64,000 bases of DNA from positions 1 through 64,000 of the forward strand of contig NZ_JACHFH010000002.1 of NCBI RefSeq assembly GCF_014201835.1, in the 5' to 3' direction. The position numbers and the translations under genes are program-made. Under the pieces are notes generated by a model. That model ran no database searches. It was not told the origin of the DNA and saw only the letters and a program-made list of their open reading frames with translations. Shown here piece by piece: positions 37,396 to 45,947 of this stretch. The DNA is from Pectinatus brassicae. Lineage in GTDB: Bacteria > Bacillota > Negativicutes > Selenomonadales > Selenomonadaceae. The first letter of the stretch is position 1. Each line of letters starts with the position of its first letter.

Positions 37396-37896
37396 ATGAA
37401 ATACCAGATAGCTATTTTAGCGGAAAATAAGCCTGGTGTCTTGACACATGTATCTGGTCTTATCAGCCGACGCGACTTTAACATTGAAACAATAAATGCC
37501 GGCTATACCGAAGAAAATGATGTCACCAGAATTAATATCGTTGTTAATGCCTATGATAAAATGGAACTAAACAAGGTAATCCATCAGATGGCTAAGCTTA
37601 TTGATGTCATAAAAATAGTCAATATCAGCGAACTCCCCTCGGTAAGCCGTGAACTTATCCTTGTTAAGGTAAAAGCCGATTCAGCCCAGGGACGCGCTGA
37701 CGTTGTAAACATTGCCAATATTTTCCGGGCACATATTGTTGATGTAGGTCATCAAAATCTTGTTGTTGAACTTACTGGGGAAGAAGATAAGCTGGCGGCA
37801 TTAACTGATATGCTCAGCTGTTATGAAATCATTGAAATTGCCCGCACCGGTCCAATTGCTTTATCACGCGGCATTATTCCCATTAAAAATATGTAA
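37396..37896 (+). CDS. ilvN: Acetolactate synthase regulatory subunit (second copy)
   Basis: A 166-residue ALS small subunit with an ACT domain (LAENKPGVLTHVSGLISRRDFNIETINAG, about 7-35) and a C-terminal domain containing IFRAHIVDVGHQNLVVELTG. It matches IlvN/IlvH length and begins 2 bp after ilvB, with GGAGATG overlapping the end of that gene as ribosome binding site. It ends at a bidirectional terminator shared with the LptA-like gene. Confidence 0.95.
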   Translation: MKYQIAILAENKPGVLTHVSGLISRRDFNIETINAGYTEENDVTRINIVVNAYDKMELNKVIHQMAKLIDVIKIVNISELPSVSRELILVKVKADSAQGRADVVNIANIFRAHIVDVGHQNLVVELTGEEDKLAALTDMLSCYEIIEIARTGPIALSRGIIPIKNM

Positions 37897-37901
37897 AAAA
37901 A

Positions 37902-37936
37902 TAAAACAGGCATTGAAAGGTGCCTGTTTTATCATT
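37902..37936. terminator. Bidirectional terminator between ilvN and lptA-like gene
   Basis: ATAAAACAGGCA and TGCCTGTTTTAT form a 12-bp stem with A/T-rich flanks on both sides. Confidence 0.88.
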
Positions 37937-37951
37937 TCCACTATATATTAT

Positions 37952-38470
37952 TTATTTTTCTGTGCCATCATTATTTAAAAATTTCTTATCGATGACATTA
38001 TATTTTATTTCATTATATGATGATATCTTGCCATTTTCATTAACAACTACATTACCAGAAAAATCAGCTATTTTGGTATCCCAGTTAAAGGATGTCTGAT
38101 TTGCCGTTATTGATAAATCACCATATTTAAAGCTGGTTCCGCCTTTAACCGTTATTGTTTTATCGTTCCATGCTCCATATAAATCATCACCGGCAAAATT
38201 AATAAGGCTGTTATCTTCCTTATTACCATAAACACATTTAATATTGTCCTGTGCCCACACTTCAAAGGATGTTAAATTAACCTGGGCATGATCTGCTTTT
38301 ACCGAAAACTTACTAGTATCAACATTGACATTGCCATCGAGTTTATATGTACCCGATAAAATATCAAAAGTGGTCTTATCTGCCGTAACTTTAGGTGCAG
38401 CCGCAAAAGCTGTATATGATGTGATCAGCATTATAAACATTAATAAAATTGACGTTTTTAAAATACGCAT
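37952..38470 (-). CDS. LptA/OstA-like periplasmic LPS transport protein
   Basis: A 172-residue secreted protein with a signal peptide (about 1-25, ending SYTAFAAAP) and an OstA beta-jellyroll repeat pattern: VTADKTTFDILSGTYKLDGNVNV, FSVKADHAQVNL and ITANQTSFNWDTKIADFSGNVVV. LptA-type proteins form the periplasmic bridge for LPS transport; in Negativicutes such genes support an outer membrane. It is not next to lptB or lptC here, so it may be an extra OstA-fold protein. The start at 38470 follows GGAGG; six additional codons upstream are unlikely. Confidence 0.82.
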   Translation of the reverse strand: MRILKTSILLMFIMLITSYTAFAAAPKVTADKTTFDILSGTYKLDGNVNVDTSKFSVKADHAQVNLTSFEVWAQDNIKCVYGNKEDNSLINFAGDDLYGAWNDKTITVKGGTSFKYGDLSITANQTSFNWDTKIADFSGNVVVNENGKISSYNEIKYNVIDKKFLNNDGTEK

Positions 38471-38545
38471 TTGAAAAGCCTCCATTAAATCTAATTTTCT
38501 TTTTATTATACCATATATTTCGCATTGTGCTAATTGAAATTTAGA

Positions 38546-38640
38546 TGCCTGAAAGGCTCCCCTGTAGGGGAGCTGGCAGCAAAGCTGCCTGAGGGGTTAA
38601 CCCTTCCGATTTGACTTCGTCAAGCCACCTTCCCTATGCT
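38546..38640. repeat. Dispersed palindromic repeat, copy 1
   Basis: A GC-richer island in AT-rich surroundings made of successive small hairpins: GGCTCCCCT gta GGGGAGCT, GGCAGC aaa GCTGCC, and TTGAC TTC GTCAA flanked by TTAACCCTTCCG and GCCACCTTCCCTA. A related copy is at 49546-49600, with a different but still paired central stem. This resembles the interspersed REP/MITE-like repeats seen in Firmicute genomes. The remaining part of the 38471-38866 gap, with a short CTAGT/ACTAG pair near 38709-38724, shows nothing else. Confidence 0.7.
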
Positions 38641-38866
38641 GTAGTTCTTAGTGCTTTAGCACTTTAGAAATACAATACACACCGTGCAGGGACGGCTTTA
38701 AGGACACACTAGTTTATTAACTAGTACAACACGACATATGTTATATAATCATAATAAGAATTATCTTTTAAAATACATTTTATAAAGGATTTTAGCGGTA
38801 TTTAATATAATCAATAATATGACTAGATACATTAGATTTTATTATATAAGGTGGTGCCAATTAATC

Positions 38867-39874
38867 ATGAATGTCAGAGAAATAACCGAGGAGCTTGAAT
38901 ACAAAATTCTATCACCAGATGCTGCCAAAAGCCGCGAAGCCATACGAAAAACCAATGAGGTTCTTTGTCCATTCCGCACAGCATACCAACGTGATCGCGA
39001 CCGCATTCTTCATTCTAAATCATTTCGCCGACTCAAACATAAAACTCAGGTATATATAACTTCTGATGACCATTATCGCACCCGTCTTACCCACAGTCTG
39101 GAAGTATCTCAAATTTCCCGTACTATAGCCCGCGGTCTGCGTCTAAATGAAGATTTAACCGAAGCTATTGCTTTAGGTCATGATGTTGGTCATACCCCAT
39201 TTAGTCATGTTGGCGAAGAAACAATGGCTGATTTAATCGGTCATTTTTCCCATAATGAACAAAGTCTGCGTATGGTTGAATATCTCGAAAAAAATGGCAA
39301 GGGATTAAATTTAACTGTAGCTGTAAAAGATGGTATTTTAAACCATACCGGTAAAACATTGCCCAAAACCCTTGAAGGAAAAATTGTTAAAACAGCTGAC
39401 CGGATTGCTTATCTTTGCCATGATTATGATGACAGCCTACGTTCGGGGCTCCTTAGCAAAAATGATTTACCTTCTCTTGTAAAAAAATCATTGGGCGATG
39501 TTCCTTCCTCTATGATAACAGGTATGGTTTGTGATATGATATTGTCATCGAGCAACAAACATGATATTTTATTATCAGAACATATGACTGAGGTAATGAA
39601 TTCATTTCGCAATTTTATGTTTGAAAAAATTTATCACTCTAAAATATTAGCCAAGGAACGTTATCAGTCCCGCTTTATCATCGAACAGCTTTTTCACTAT
39701 TATATGAAGCATTTTGATAAACTGCCCACTGAATTCTTAATAAAAGAAGATGCCTGGGGAAAACAGCAGATAGTCGTTGACTATATCGCCGGTTTAACCG
39801 ACAGCTATGCTGTTGCTAAATTCAATGAAATCTTTGTTCCACCTGTATGGAATCAATGGATAAAAACAGACTGA
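38867..39874 (+). CDS. dgt: dGTPase-like deoxynucleotide triphosphohydrolase
   Basis: A 335-residue HD-domain protein of the Dgt family, cleaving dNTPs to nucleoside plus triphosphate. Metal ligands are H76 (RLTHSLEV), H105-D106 (LGHDVGHTPFSHVGE) and the later Asp in TADRIAYLCHDYDD. The N-terminal CPFRTAYQRDRDRILHSKSFRRLKHKTQVY block is diagnostic. I chose the ATG at 38867 because GGTGG precedes it; 16 upstream codons lack support. Its close spacing (22 bp) to aroC suggests a shared transcript. Confidence 0.92.
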   Translation: MNVREITEELEYKILSPDAAKSREAIRKTNEVLCPFRTAYQRDRDRILHSKSFRRLKHKTQVYITSDDHYRTRLTHSLEVSQISRTIARGLRLNEDLTEAIALGHDVGHTPFSHVGEETMADLIGHFSHNEQSLRMVEYLEKNGKGLNLTVAVKDGILNHTGKTLPKTLEGKIVKTADRIAYLCHDYDDSLRSGLLSKNDLPSLVKKSLGDVPSSMITGMVCDMILSSSNKHDILLSEHMTEVMNSFRNFMFEKIYHSKILAKERYQSRFIIEQLFHYYMKHFDKLPTEFLIKEDAWGKQQIVVDYIAGLTDSYAVAKFNEIFVPPVWNQWIKTD

Positions 39875-39896
39875 CCACTAAGAAAGGATTGTTGAT

Positions 39897-41045
39897 ATGT
39901 TACGTTTTTTAACAGCAGGAGAATCACACGGACAATGTTTAAGTGCTATACTGGAAGGGATTCCAGCCGGTCTAAAAATAGATATTAATATGATAAATCA
40001 AAAACTGGCTCGCCGCCAAATGGGTTATGGCCGTGGCGGCCGTATGAAAATAGAAACCGATACTGCCGATATTTTATCTGGTGTACGTTTTGGTGAGACC
40101 ATGGGTGACCCCATTACCTTACAAATTAAAAATCGTGACTGGGAAAATTGGACGCAAAAAATGTCTGTAAGCGGTGAACCATTTGGTGATAAAGTAACCG
40201 CCGCCCGTCCCGGTCATGCAGATTTAGTAGGAATACATAAGTATAATCGAACAGATATCCGCGACATCTTAGAACGTGCCAGTGCCCGGGAAACAGCCAG
40301 TAAAGTTGCTGTTGGTGCTGTCTGCCAGCAGTTTTTGGCTGAATTAGGCATTACCGTTGCTTCTCATGTCGTTAATATTGGCGGTGTTACCGTTGATAAA
40401 ACAAAAATAGATTATACTAAAATAAATGACAATACATCTGAGCTTAACTGTCTTGACACTGCTGCTGAAGAAAAAATGTGTGAAAAAATCCGTCAGGCTA
40501 TGGCTGACGGTGATACCTTGGGTGGTGCTTTTGAAGTTATTGTAACCGGTGCACCTGAGGGCTTAGGCTCCCATATTCAATGGGATAAACGCCTCGATGG
40601 CAGACTAGCTCAAGCCATGATGGCGATTCAAGCCATAAAAGCTGTTGAAATAGGTGATGGTATTGAATATGCCAATAATTCCGGCAGTAAAATGCATGAT
40701 GAAATGTTTTACGATGAAAATAAAAAAGTTTACCGCAAAACAAACCATGCCGGTGGTCTTGAAGGCGGTATGACTAACGGTGAGCCTATTATTGTCCGCG
40801 CTGTCATGAAGCCAATTCCTACACTAATGCAGCCGCTTCATTCTATTGACATTGCCAGTCGTGAAGAAGTTTTGGCCTGCAAAGAACGCAGTGATGCCTG
40901 TGCTGTTTCTGCCGCTTCTATAGTTGGTGCAGCCATGGTCTCTATAACGATTGCCAATGCTGTGCTTGAGCAGTTTGCCGGTCATGCCATGATTGATATA
41001 AAAAACTCTGTGGCAAATTATAAAAAAAGATTGGCTGCACAATGA
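39897..41045 (+). CDS. aroC: Chorismate synthase
   Basis: A 382-residue FMNH2-dependent enzyme converting EPSP to chorismate, the last shikimate step. Signatures are LRFLTAGESHGQCLSAILEGIPAG at the N-terminus, RRQMGYGRGGRMKIETD, ARPGHADLVGIHKY and ARETASKVAVGAV, and GGLEGGMTNGEPI. The length fits the longer Firmicute class. It overlaps aroK by 4 bp (ATGA). Confidence 0.97.
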   Translation: MLRFLTAGESHGQCLSAILEGIPAGLKIDINMINQKLARRQMGYGRGGRMKIETDTADILSGVRFGETMGDPITLQIKNRDWENWTQKMSVSGEPFGDKVTAARPGHADLVGIHKYNRTDIRDILERASARETASKVAVGAVCQQFLAELGITVASHVVNIGGVTVDKTKIDYTKINDNTSELNCLDTAAEEKMCEKIRQAMADGDTLGGAFEVIVTGAPEGLGSHIQWDKRLDGRLAQAMMAIQAIKAVEIGDGIEYANNSGSKMHDEMFYDENKKVYRKTNHAGGLEGGMTNGEPIIVRAVMKPIPTLMQPLHSIDIASREEVLACKERSDACAVSAASIVGAAMVSITIANAVLEQFAGHAMIDIKNSVANYKKRLAAQ

Positions 41046-41548
41046 AAAACATTGTCTTAATAGGCTTTATGGGCACTGGCAAAAGCTGTGTAGGGCGATT
41101 GCTGGCTGAAAAAACAAATTTTTCCTTTATAGATACCGACATAATAATTGAAAATGATAATCAAATGAGCATACCGGAAATGTTCACTAAATTTGGTGAA
41201 CCTTACTTTCGCACCAAAGAAAAAAAAGCCATAAAAAAAGCCGCAGCCCAGTGTAATGCGGTCATCTCTACTGGCGGCGGCGTACCCATGGACATAGAAA
41301 ATATGAAAATTTTACGGGAAACTGGTGTTATTATCTGCCTATGTGCCAGTGTTGATACAATTATCCAGCGCACTAAAAACCGCAATAATAGACCTTTATT
41401 AGCCAAGGAAAAAAACAAAATAACTGCTCTTTTAAATAAACGTCGTCCTGCTTATAATAACGCCGACTTTATAATTGACACCAATGATTTATCTCCCTGG
41501 CAGATAGTTTGTGAAATAATGTTGTTTTTAAAAAGGGGAAAAAATTGA
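41042..41548 (+). CDS. aroK: Shikimate kinase
   Basis: A 168-residue P-loop kinase that phosphorylates shikimate at O3. Walker A GFMGTGKSCVGRLLA (residues 7-21), the FIDTDIIIE shikimate-binding Asp region, FRTKEKKAI with the substrate Arg, STGGGVPM and the lid RPLLAKE. Start overlaps the aroC stop and its own stop overlaps the aroB TTG start, giving a fully coupled aroC-aroK-aroB unit. Confidence 0.96.
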   Translation: MKNIVLIGFMGTGKSCVGRLLAEKTNFSFIDTDIIIENDNQMSIPEMFTKFGEPYFRTKEKKAIKKAAAQCNAVISTGGGVPMDIENMKILRETGVIICLCASVDTIIQRTKNRNNRPLLAKEKNKITALLNKRRPAYNNADFIIDTNDLSPWQIVCEIMLFLKRGKN

Positions 41549-42630
41549 AAACTGTACAGGTAAAATTACCAGATAACAGCTATGATATATATATTGATAA
41601 TAATTTGGATGATAAAATAATTGAATTTTTCCGCCAAAGCAACTTTTCCCGTACAGCCTTTATCGTTTCTGACAGTAATACTGGTGCTTTATACCAGGAA
41701 AAAATCACTCAATTACTGCAAACAGCCGGCTATACAGTTACTGGCTATATGATTTCTGCCGGTGAAGCTTCCAAATCAATGGAGACCGCGCAAATATTAT
41801 ATACCGAAGTTATAAATGCCGGTCTTGACAGAAAATCTCCGATAATTGCTTTAGGCGGCGGAGTTGTCGGCGATATTACCGGTTTTATTGCCGCTACTTA
41901 TATGCGCGGCATACCTTTTATCCAAATCCCTACAAGTCTGCTGGCCCATGTTGATTCATCCGTAGGTGGTAAAGTAGCCGTAAACCATCCTTTAGGAAAA
42001 AATCTCATTGGGGCTTTCTATCAGCCCAAAGCGGTGTTTATTGATATTTCAATGCTAAAAACCCTGCCCCCACGGGAAATTGCTACTGGGCTCGGCGAAA
42101 TTATCAAATATGGTCTTATTTATGATAAAGAATTTTTTTCCTATATAGAAGATAATTCCGCTAAAATATTCAACTACAATGAAAATGTTTTAAGCCAGAT
42201 CATTGCCCGCTCCTGCGAGATAAAAGCTGCTGTTGTCAGTACGGACGAAAAAGAAAATGGCCTGCGCGCCATACTTAATTTTGGTCATACTATCGGTCAC
42301 GCCATTGAACGAGAAACAAATTACATAAAGTATAATCACGGTGAAGCTGTTGGTATTGGCATGGTCGCCGCTGCTTTTATAAGCGTAAAAATGAACCTGA
42401 TTGAAAACAGTATTCTGCCTGCTATTGAGCATATTTTACAATTATGCCAGCTGCCGCAAAAATGCTCTAACTGCGCTGCTGATGCTATTTATAACGATCT
42501 TTTCCATGATAAAAAAACCATTGGCGGCAAAATAAATTGGGTACTACTCGATGATATTGGTCAGGTTCATTTAGACAATAATGTTCCGGAATCAATTGTT
42601 CGTGAAGCCATTGACTATATTATTGCTTGA
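41545..42630 (+). CDS. aroB: 3-dehydroquinate synthase
   Basis: A 361-residue NAD- and metal-dependent enzyme that makes 3-dehydroquinate from DAHP. Signatures are IALGGGVVGDITGFIAATYMRG, PTSLLAHVDSSVGGKVAVNHPLGKNLIGAF, and the metal ligands in NFGHTIGHAIE and YNHGEAVGIGM. The TTG start overlaps aroK by 4 bp with GGGGA upstream. Last gene of the aro unit, with a bidirectional terminator after it. Confidence 0.96.
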   Translation: MKTVQVKLPDNSYDIYIDNNLDDKIIEFFRQSNFSRTAFIVSDSNTGALYQEKITQLLQTAGYTVTGYMISAGEASKSMETAQILYTEVINAGLDRKSPIIALGGGVVGDITGFIAATYMRGIPFIQIPTSLLAHVDSSVGGKVAVNHPLGKNLIGAFYQPKAVFIDISMLKTLPPREIATGLGEIIKYGLIYDKEFFSYIEDNSAKIFNYNENVLSQIIARSCEIKAAVVSTDEKENGLRAILNFGHTIGHAIERETNYIKYNHGEAVGIGMVAAAFISVKMNLIENSILPAIEHILQLCQLPQKCSNCAADAIYNDLFHDKKTIGGKINWVLLDDIGQVHLDNNVPESIVREAIDYIIA

Positions 42631-42669
42631 ATAACACTATCTCTGAAAATACAAGTTTAAAACGTACAA

Positions 42670-42713
42670 ACAAGGGGCTGATGCACATTTATTTATGTGT
42701 ATCAGCCCCTATA
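42670..42713. terminator. Bidirectional terminator between aroB and tauE-like gene
   Basis: AAGGGGCTGATGCACAT and ATGTGTATCAGCCCCT form a long stem (one G-U) with a short AT-rich loop. It serves the two convergent genes. Confidence 0.85.
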
Positions 42714-42715
42714 TA

Positions 42716-43525
42716 TTACTTCAATAAATCAGATAAAAAAATCAACTTAATTCCCAATGCACACATTGTTAGTGATAATAAAATAACAATAATGCGCGGT
42801 CTGGTTTTTTTTGATATTACTGCACCAATCTGCGCACCTACCATTGCACCTATACCAATACCAAGTGCCGGTTTCCAAACAATATGTCCCAATAAAAAAT
42901 GGGAAACACAGCCCATAAATGATGATACTGCCAATACAAAATGTGATGTAGCCGTCGCTACATGCGGTGGAAACGCCAATACATATATCATCAGTGGTAC
43001 ATGGATTACACCACCGCCGATTCCCAATACACTAGATAAAAAACCAACAAACACACTGATTGTTATCCCTAATTTTTTAGGATATTTAAAATTTTTCTGG
43101 TTAAAGTCCTCAGCTGTCGCCTTTTTAGTTGAAGATTTCCAATACATAATAATCGCCAAAATAATTAACATCATGCCAAAGACAAAATTAAAAACCTTAC
43201 CAGTGAAGTATTCAGCTATATAACTGCCTAAAAAAGCTCCAGGAAGCGTAGCTATAGCAAAAGGAACTGCCGCATCAAAATAAACTCTTTTTTGCTTTAT
43301 ATAAGCCCACGAACCTGATGCCGTATTTAGGAATACGCCAAACAATGATGTCCCAACAGCCTGATAAACATTATGAAAAGTATTAAAAAAACTAGCTGGA
43401 GCTGAGGCACTGCCCGTCATAAATAAAATAAATAAAGGGATCATTATAAGTCCGCCGCCAATACCTACTAATGTACCAAATGCCCCTACGCCTATCCCTA
43501 CCGCAAATAAAACTATAAGTTCCAA
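42716..43525 (-). CDS. TauE/SafE family sulfite/organic anion exporter
   Basis: A 269-residue membrane protein with about eight helices in two repeats. Repeat one: GAFGTLVGIGGGLIMIPLF; repeat two: GFLSSVLGIGGGVIHVPLMIY, the two G-G-G motifs of the TauE/SafE (DUF81) family. Members export sulfite, sulfoacetate or other anions; the substrate here is unknown. The first codon is TTG, with GGGAGAG upstream at slightly long spacing. Confidence 0.88.
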   Translation of the reverse strand: MELIVLFAVGIGVGAFGTLVGIGGGLIMIPLFILFMTGSASAPASFFNTFHNVYQAVGTSLFGVFLNTASGSWAYIKQKRVYFDAAVPFAIATLPGAFLGSYIAEYFTGKVFNFVFGMMLIILAIIMYWKSSTKKATAEDFNQKNFKYPKKLGITISVFVGFLSSVLGIGGGVIHVPLMIYVLAFPPHVATATSHFVLAVSSFMGCVSHFLLGHIVWKPALGIGIGAMVGAQIGAVISKKTRPRIIVILLSLTMCALGIKLIFLSDLLK

Positions 43526-43586
43526 AAATGTTCACTCTCCCAATTAGCCGCATCTTTTTATATAATTTTATTTTACCATAAAACAA

Positions 43587-43620
43587 AGCTGCCGCCAGTT
43601 AAAATACTGTTACGGCAGCC
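43587..43620 (-). terminator. Terminator after panE-like gene
   Basis: On the minus strand GGCTGCCGTAA ... GCGGCAGC forms a stem followed by TTTGTTTTA, just beyond the panE-like stop. Confidence 0.7.
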
Positions 43621-43624
43621 AATA

Positions 43625-44539
43625 TTATTTCTTAAAATTAAATTTCTCAGCTATTTTACTATACCAAGGAACAGAAATTCCTACTTTTTCAGCCATCCGG
43701 ACAACCTCGAACACCAGCCCATCTATTTCGGAATTGCCGCCTTTTTTTAAATCCTTTTGCATTGAAGCAGTGGTTTCCGATGTAAGCGCTGCAAGAATTG
43801 CCAAATTCTTTTCTCTGAGCCCATCATCAACTTCAAGCCCCATGGCCTGCCCTACTTTTATTGCTTCATCAACTAATGCGATAAAGGTATCACGTTCCAC
43901 TCCATCTTGCTGCATTTTACCAGCTGTTATATCATAATATGCCCCTGCGGCTGCCATCGGTGAGACAAACGTAAACTTGCGATAAGTATCGGCAGCAATA
44001 TTTTGTGATACCACTGGTGCTATGCCCGCCGCTAATAAATCAGCGGCAATTTTTTCTAATTTAGGACGCAGAGCAGTTTCCCCACGTGTACCATAAACAA
44101 CGCGAAATATATCACTACGTTGGGTTACTTCCCCTGGTGCTGAAACCCAAGCTACAATATAAATACATCCTTCCAGGACATTTTTTCCCGGCAGTTTTTC
44201 TGCCAATTGCTTGCCCGTCCCAAAAATATTTAATATTGGAATTATAATAGTATGACGATCTGATACCTTCTTTAAAAATGGAACTATTTCATCAATGGAA
44301 TATCCCTTCACACTTACAAAAATAACATCAGCTTTGCTTTTATATTCTTCTGTACTCATTACCTTTATATCCGGCAGATGAGTTTCACCTTTTTTATCAG
44401 AATGCAATATAAGGCCATTTTCTTTTAGTGCCTGCAAATGTTTTCCTCTGGCAATAAGTGTTACATCTTTGCCTGCTGCCGCTAAAAATCCGCCTATACA
44501 TGCTCCTGTTCCGCCTGCGCCTAAAATAACGTAATCCAT
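43625..44539 (-). CDS. panE: 2-dehydropantoate 2-reductase family protein
   Basis: A 304-residue PanE/ApbA-type NADPH-dependent ketoacid reductase. N-terminal nucleotide motif VILGAGGTGACIGGFLAAAGKDVTLIARGKHL, then a C-terminal helical domain with KFTFVSPMAAAGAYYDITAGKM and SSM-like TTASMQKDLKKGGNSEIDGL carrying the conserved Lys/Ser. Canonical PanE reduces ketopantoate for pantothenate synthesis; related enzymes act on other 2-keto acids. No pan genes adjoin it, so the gene symbol is tentative. Confidence 0.82.
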   Translation of the reverse strand: MDYVILGAGGTGACIGGFLAAAGKDVTLIARGKHLQALKENGLILHSDKKGETHLPDIKVMSTEEYKSKADVIFVSVKGYSIDEIVPFLKKVSDRHTIIIPILNIFGTGKQLAEKLPGKNVLEGCIYIVAWVSAPGEVTQRSDIFRVVYGTRGETALRPKLEKIAADLLAAGIAPVVSQNIAADTYRKFTFVSPMAAAGAYYDITAGKMQQDGVERDTFIALVDEAIKVGQAMGLEVDDGLREKNLAILAALTSETTASMQKDLKKGGNSEIDGLVFEVVRMAEKVGISVPWYSKIAEKFNFKK

Positions 44540-44813
44540 ATTTTAATACCTCCCAAATAAAATTTATAAGGTAACTAATATGCTAAGCCTACTCTATATA
44601 TTAGATATAATTTAATATACTGCATACAATTTTATTATATCACACTAAAAAAAATAGAAAAATATTTTATTTTACATTATGAACATTGTATTAATAAATA
44701 CAATTTGTTATTATTAATACAGCTATTATCGTTTAATTGTTTACATAACTATAAATACTACGCGTATTTAACATATTATTTATAATCTCTTTTTTATTAT
44801 CGAAGGTGGTAAC

Positions 44814-45518
44814 ATGCCCAATATCCAGCTTGGCAATACATGTTTTGACTATATTCAGCAAAAACAAAAACGCAAAACCATAACCATAGCTTTAAAAAAT
44901 GCTGGTCAAATTTTAATAAAAACCCCCCATAATATTTCAGCAAAAGAAGCCTGTGATATTTTGCAGCGCTATGCTGATTGGATAAAAGAAAAAAATCAAG
45001 CTTATGAAAAATTATCACAGCAGGCCCCTATAAATGATAATTACATATTATATCGTGGCAGAAAAATTAATATCAGTCGTATCTTTTCCCCTACATATCC
45101 AGCTGTACAACTAATTGATGACCATATCAATATATACTATCCCAGCTCATTACTGCTGCCACTTGCAGAAATATTTTTACCCTGGTACAAAATGCAGGCA
45201 CGCTTATATTTAACTGAGCGCACTATTTTTTGGGCAGAAAAACTGCAGGTAAATCCTGCCAATATTTCCGTAAAAGATCAAAAAAGCCGCTGGGGCAGCT
45301 GTTCTTCCTTAAAGAACTTAAATTATAACTGGCGCATTATGATGGCTCCTGATAATATAATCGATTATCTTATTGTTCATGAACTGTCACATCTAAAAGA
45401 AATGAATCATTCCGTAAAATTCTGGTCAATCGTTGCCCAATATGACCCTTCGTATAAAAAACATCGCCTGTGGCTCAAACACAACGGAGATTTATTACTG
45501 CATGTACTGCGCAACTAA
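44814..45518 (+). CDS. YgjP-like (DUF45) metallopeptidase
   Basis: A 234-residue soluble protein of the YgjP/WLM-type metallopeptidase family. The zinc motif is VHELSHLKEMNHS (HELSH with a third His five residues on), preceded by the family hallmark KSRWGSCSSLKNLNYNWRIMMAP. The N-terminal half is a beta-rich domain (RKTITIALKNAGQILIKTP). E. coli YgjP is reported as a pyrophosphatase-like or protease-like protein; the activity is not settled. The 274-bp gap upstream holds only AT-rich sequence with an imperfect GTATT/AATAC repeat near 44690. Confidence 0.85.
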   Translation: MPNIQLGNTCFDYIQQKQKRKTITIALKNAGQILIKTPHNISAKEACDILQRYADWIKEKNQAYEKLSQQAPINDNYILYRGRKINISRIFSPTYPAVQLIDDHINIYYPSSLLLPLAEIFLPWYKMQARLYLTERTIFWAEKLQVNPANISVKDQKSRWGSCSSLKNLNYNWRIMMAPDNIIDYLIVHELSHLKEMNHSVKFWSIVAQYDPSYKKHRLWLKHNGDLLLHVLRN

Positions 45519-45552
45519 AAAACAGCTGGAATTAATCCAACTGTTTTTTTTA
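45519..45552. terminator. Bidirectional terminator between ygjP-like gene and aroH
   Basis: AAAAAACAGCTGGA and TCCAACTGTTTTTTT form a stem with one bulge around ATTAA, with A and T tracts at the two ends. Confidence 0.85.
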
Positions 45553-45918
45553 TTATATCTTGCTTATATCCGGACGCAGATTTTGCGCTCTTCTCAAATA
45601 AATATGCTGTATTTCATTTTGCTTTTTATCAGTATCGACTAATAATAATACGCGAATGCATTTTTCAATACTGTTATCAACCGCCATCTGCTGGGCATCA
45701 AATAATGGCACCATATCCCAGCCAGCAAGTTTTCTGGCAGCAGCTGCTGGAAAAGTCACATCTATATCGGTTGTTGCTGAAAAAATTGCCGCCCCTATAT
45801 CTTCTGTATTTATGTCATTTGCTAAAATTATTTTTTGTAATAATTCCTGGACAGCCTCATTTACTATTGTTTTTTCATTTTTTTCCACAGTTATTGCCCC
45901 ACGAATTCCCCGCAACAA
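45553..45918 (-). CDS. aroH: Monofunctional chorismate mutase, AroH class
   Basis: A 121-residue trimeric pseudo-alpha/beta-barrel chorismate mutase, converting chorismate to prephenate for Phe and Tyr synthesis. Typical signatures are the N-terminal RGIRGAITVEKN with the catalytic Arg, FSATTDIDVTFPAAAARKLAGWDMVPLFDAQQM, and the C-terminal HIYLRRAQNLRPDI. TTG start with AGGAGG upstream. It lies 3 kb from the aroC-K-B unit, on the opposite strand. Confidence 0.94.
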   Translation of the reverse strand: MLRGIRGAITVEKNEKTIVNEAVQELLQKIILANDINTEDIGAAIFSATTDIDVTFPAAAARKLAGWDMVPLFDAQQMAVDNSIEKCIRVLLLVDTDKKQNEIQHIYLRRAQNLRPDISKI

Positions 45919-45947
45919 AATCTCCTCCTAAAATCATTATACAAAAT

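Noticed and set aside
38500-38720. Degenerate tRNA or small RNA gene in the dgt upstream gap
   Set aside because: The GC-rich hairpins do not make a cloverleaf, no TTCRA loop or CCA end is present, and related sequence recurs at 49546, so a dispersed repeat is the better reading.
38845-38870. GGTGGTGCC before dgt as a T-box signature
   Set aside because: The T-box core (AGGGTGGTACCGCG) with its specifier stem and terminator is absent; the GGTGG is more simply the ribosome binding site of dgt.
42627-43223. 198-codon open frame on the plus strand over the TauE-like gene
   Set aside because: It is antisense to a clear TauE/SafE membrane protein, has no ribosome binding site and its translation resembles no family.
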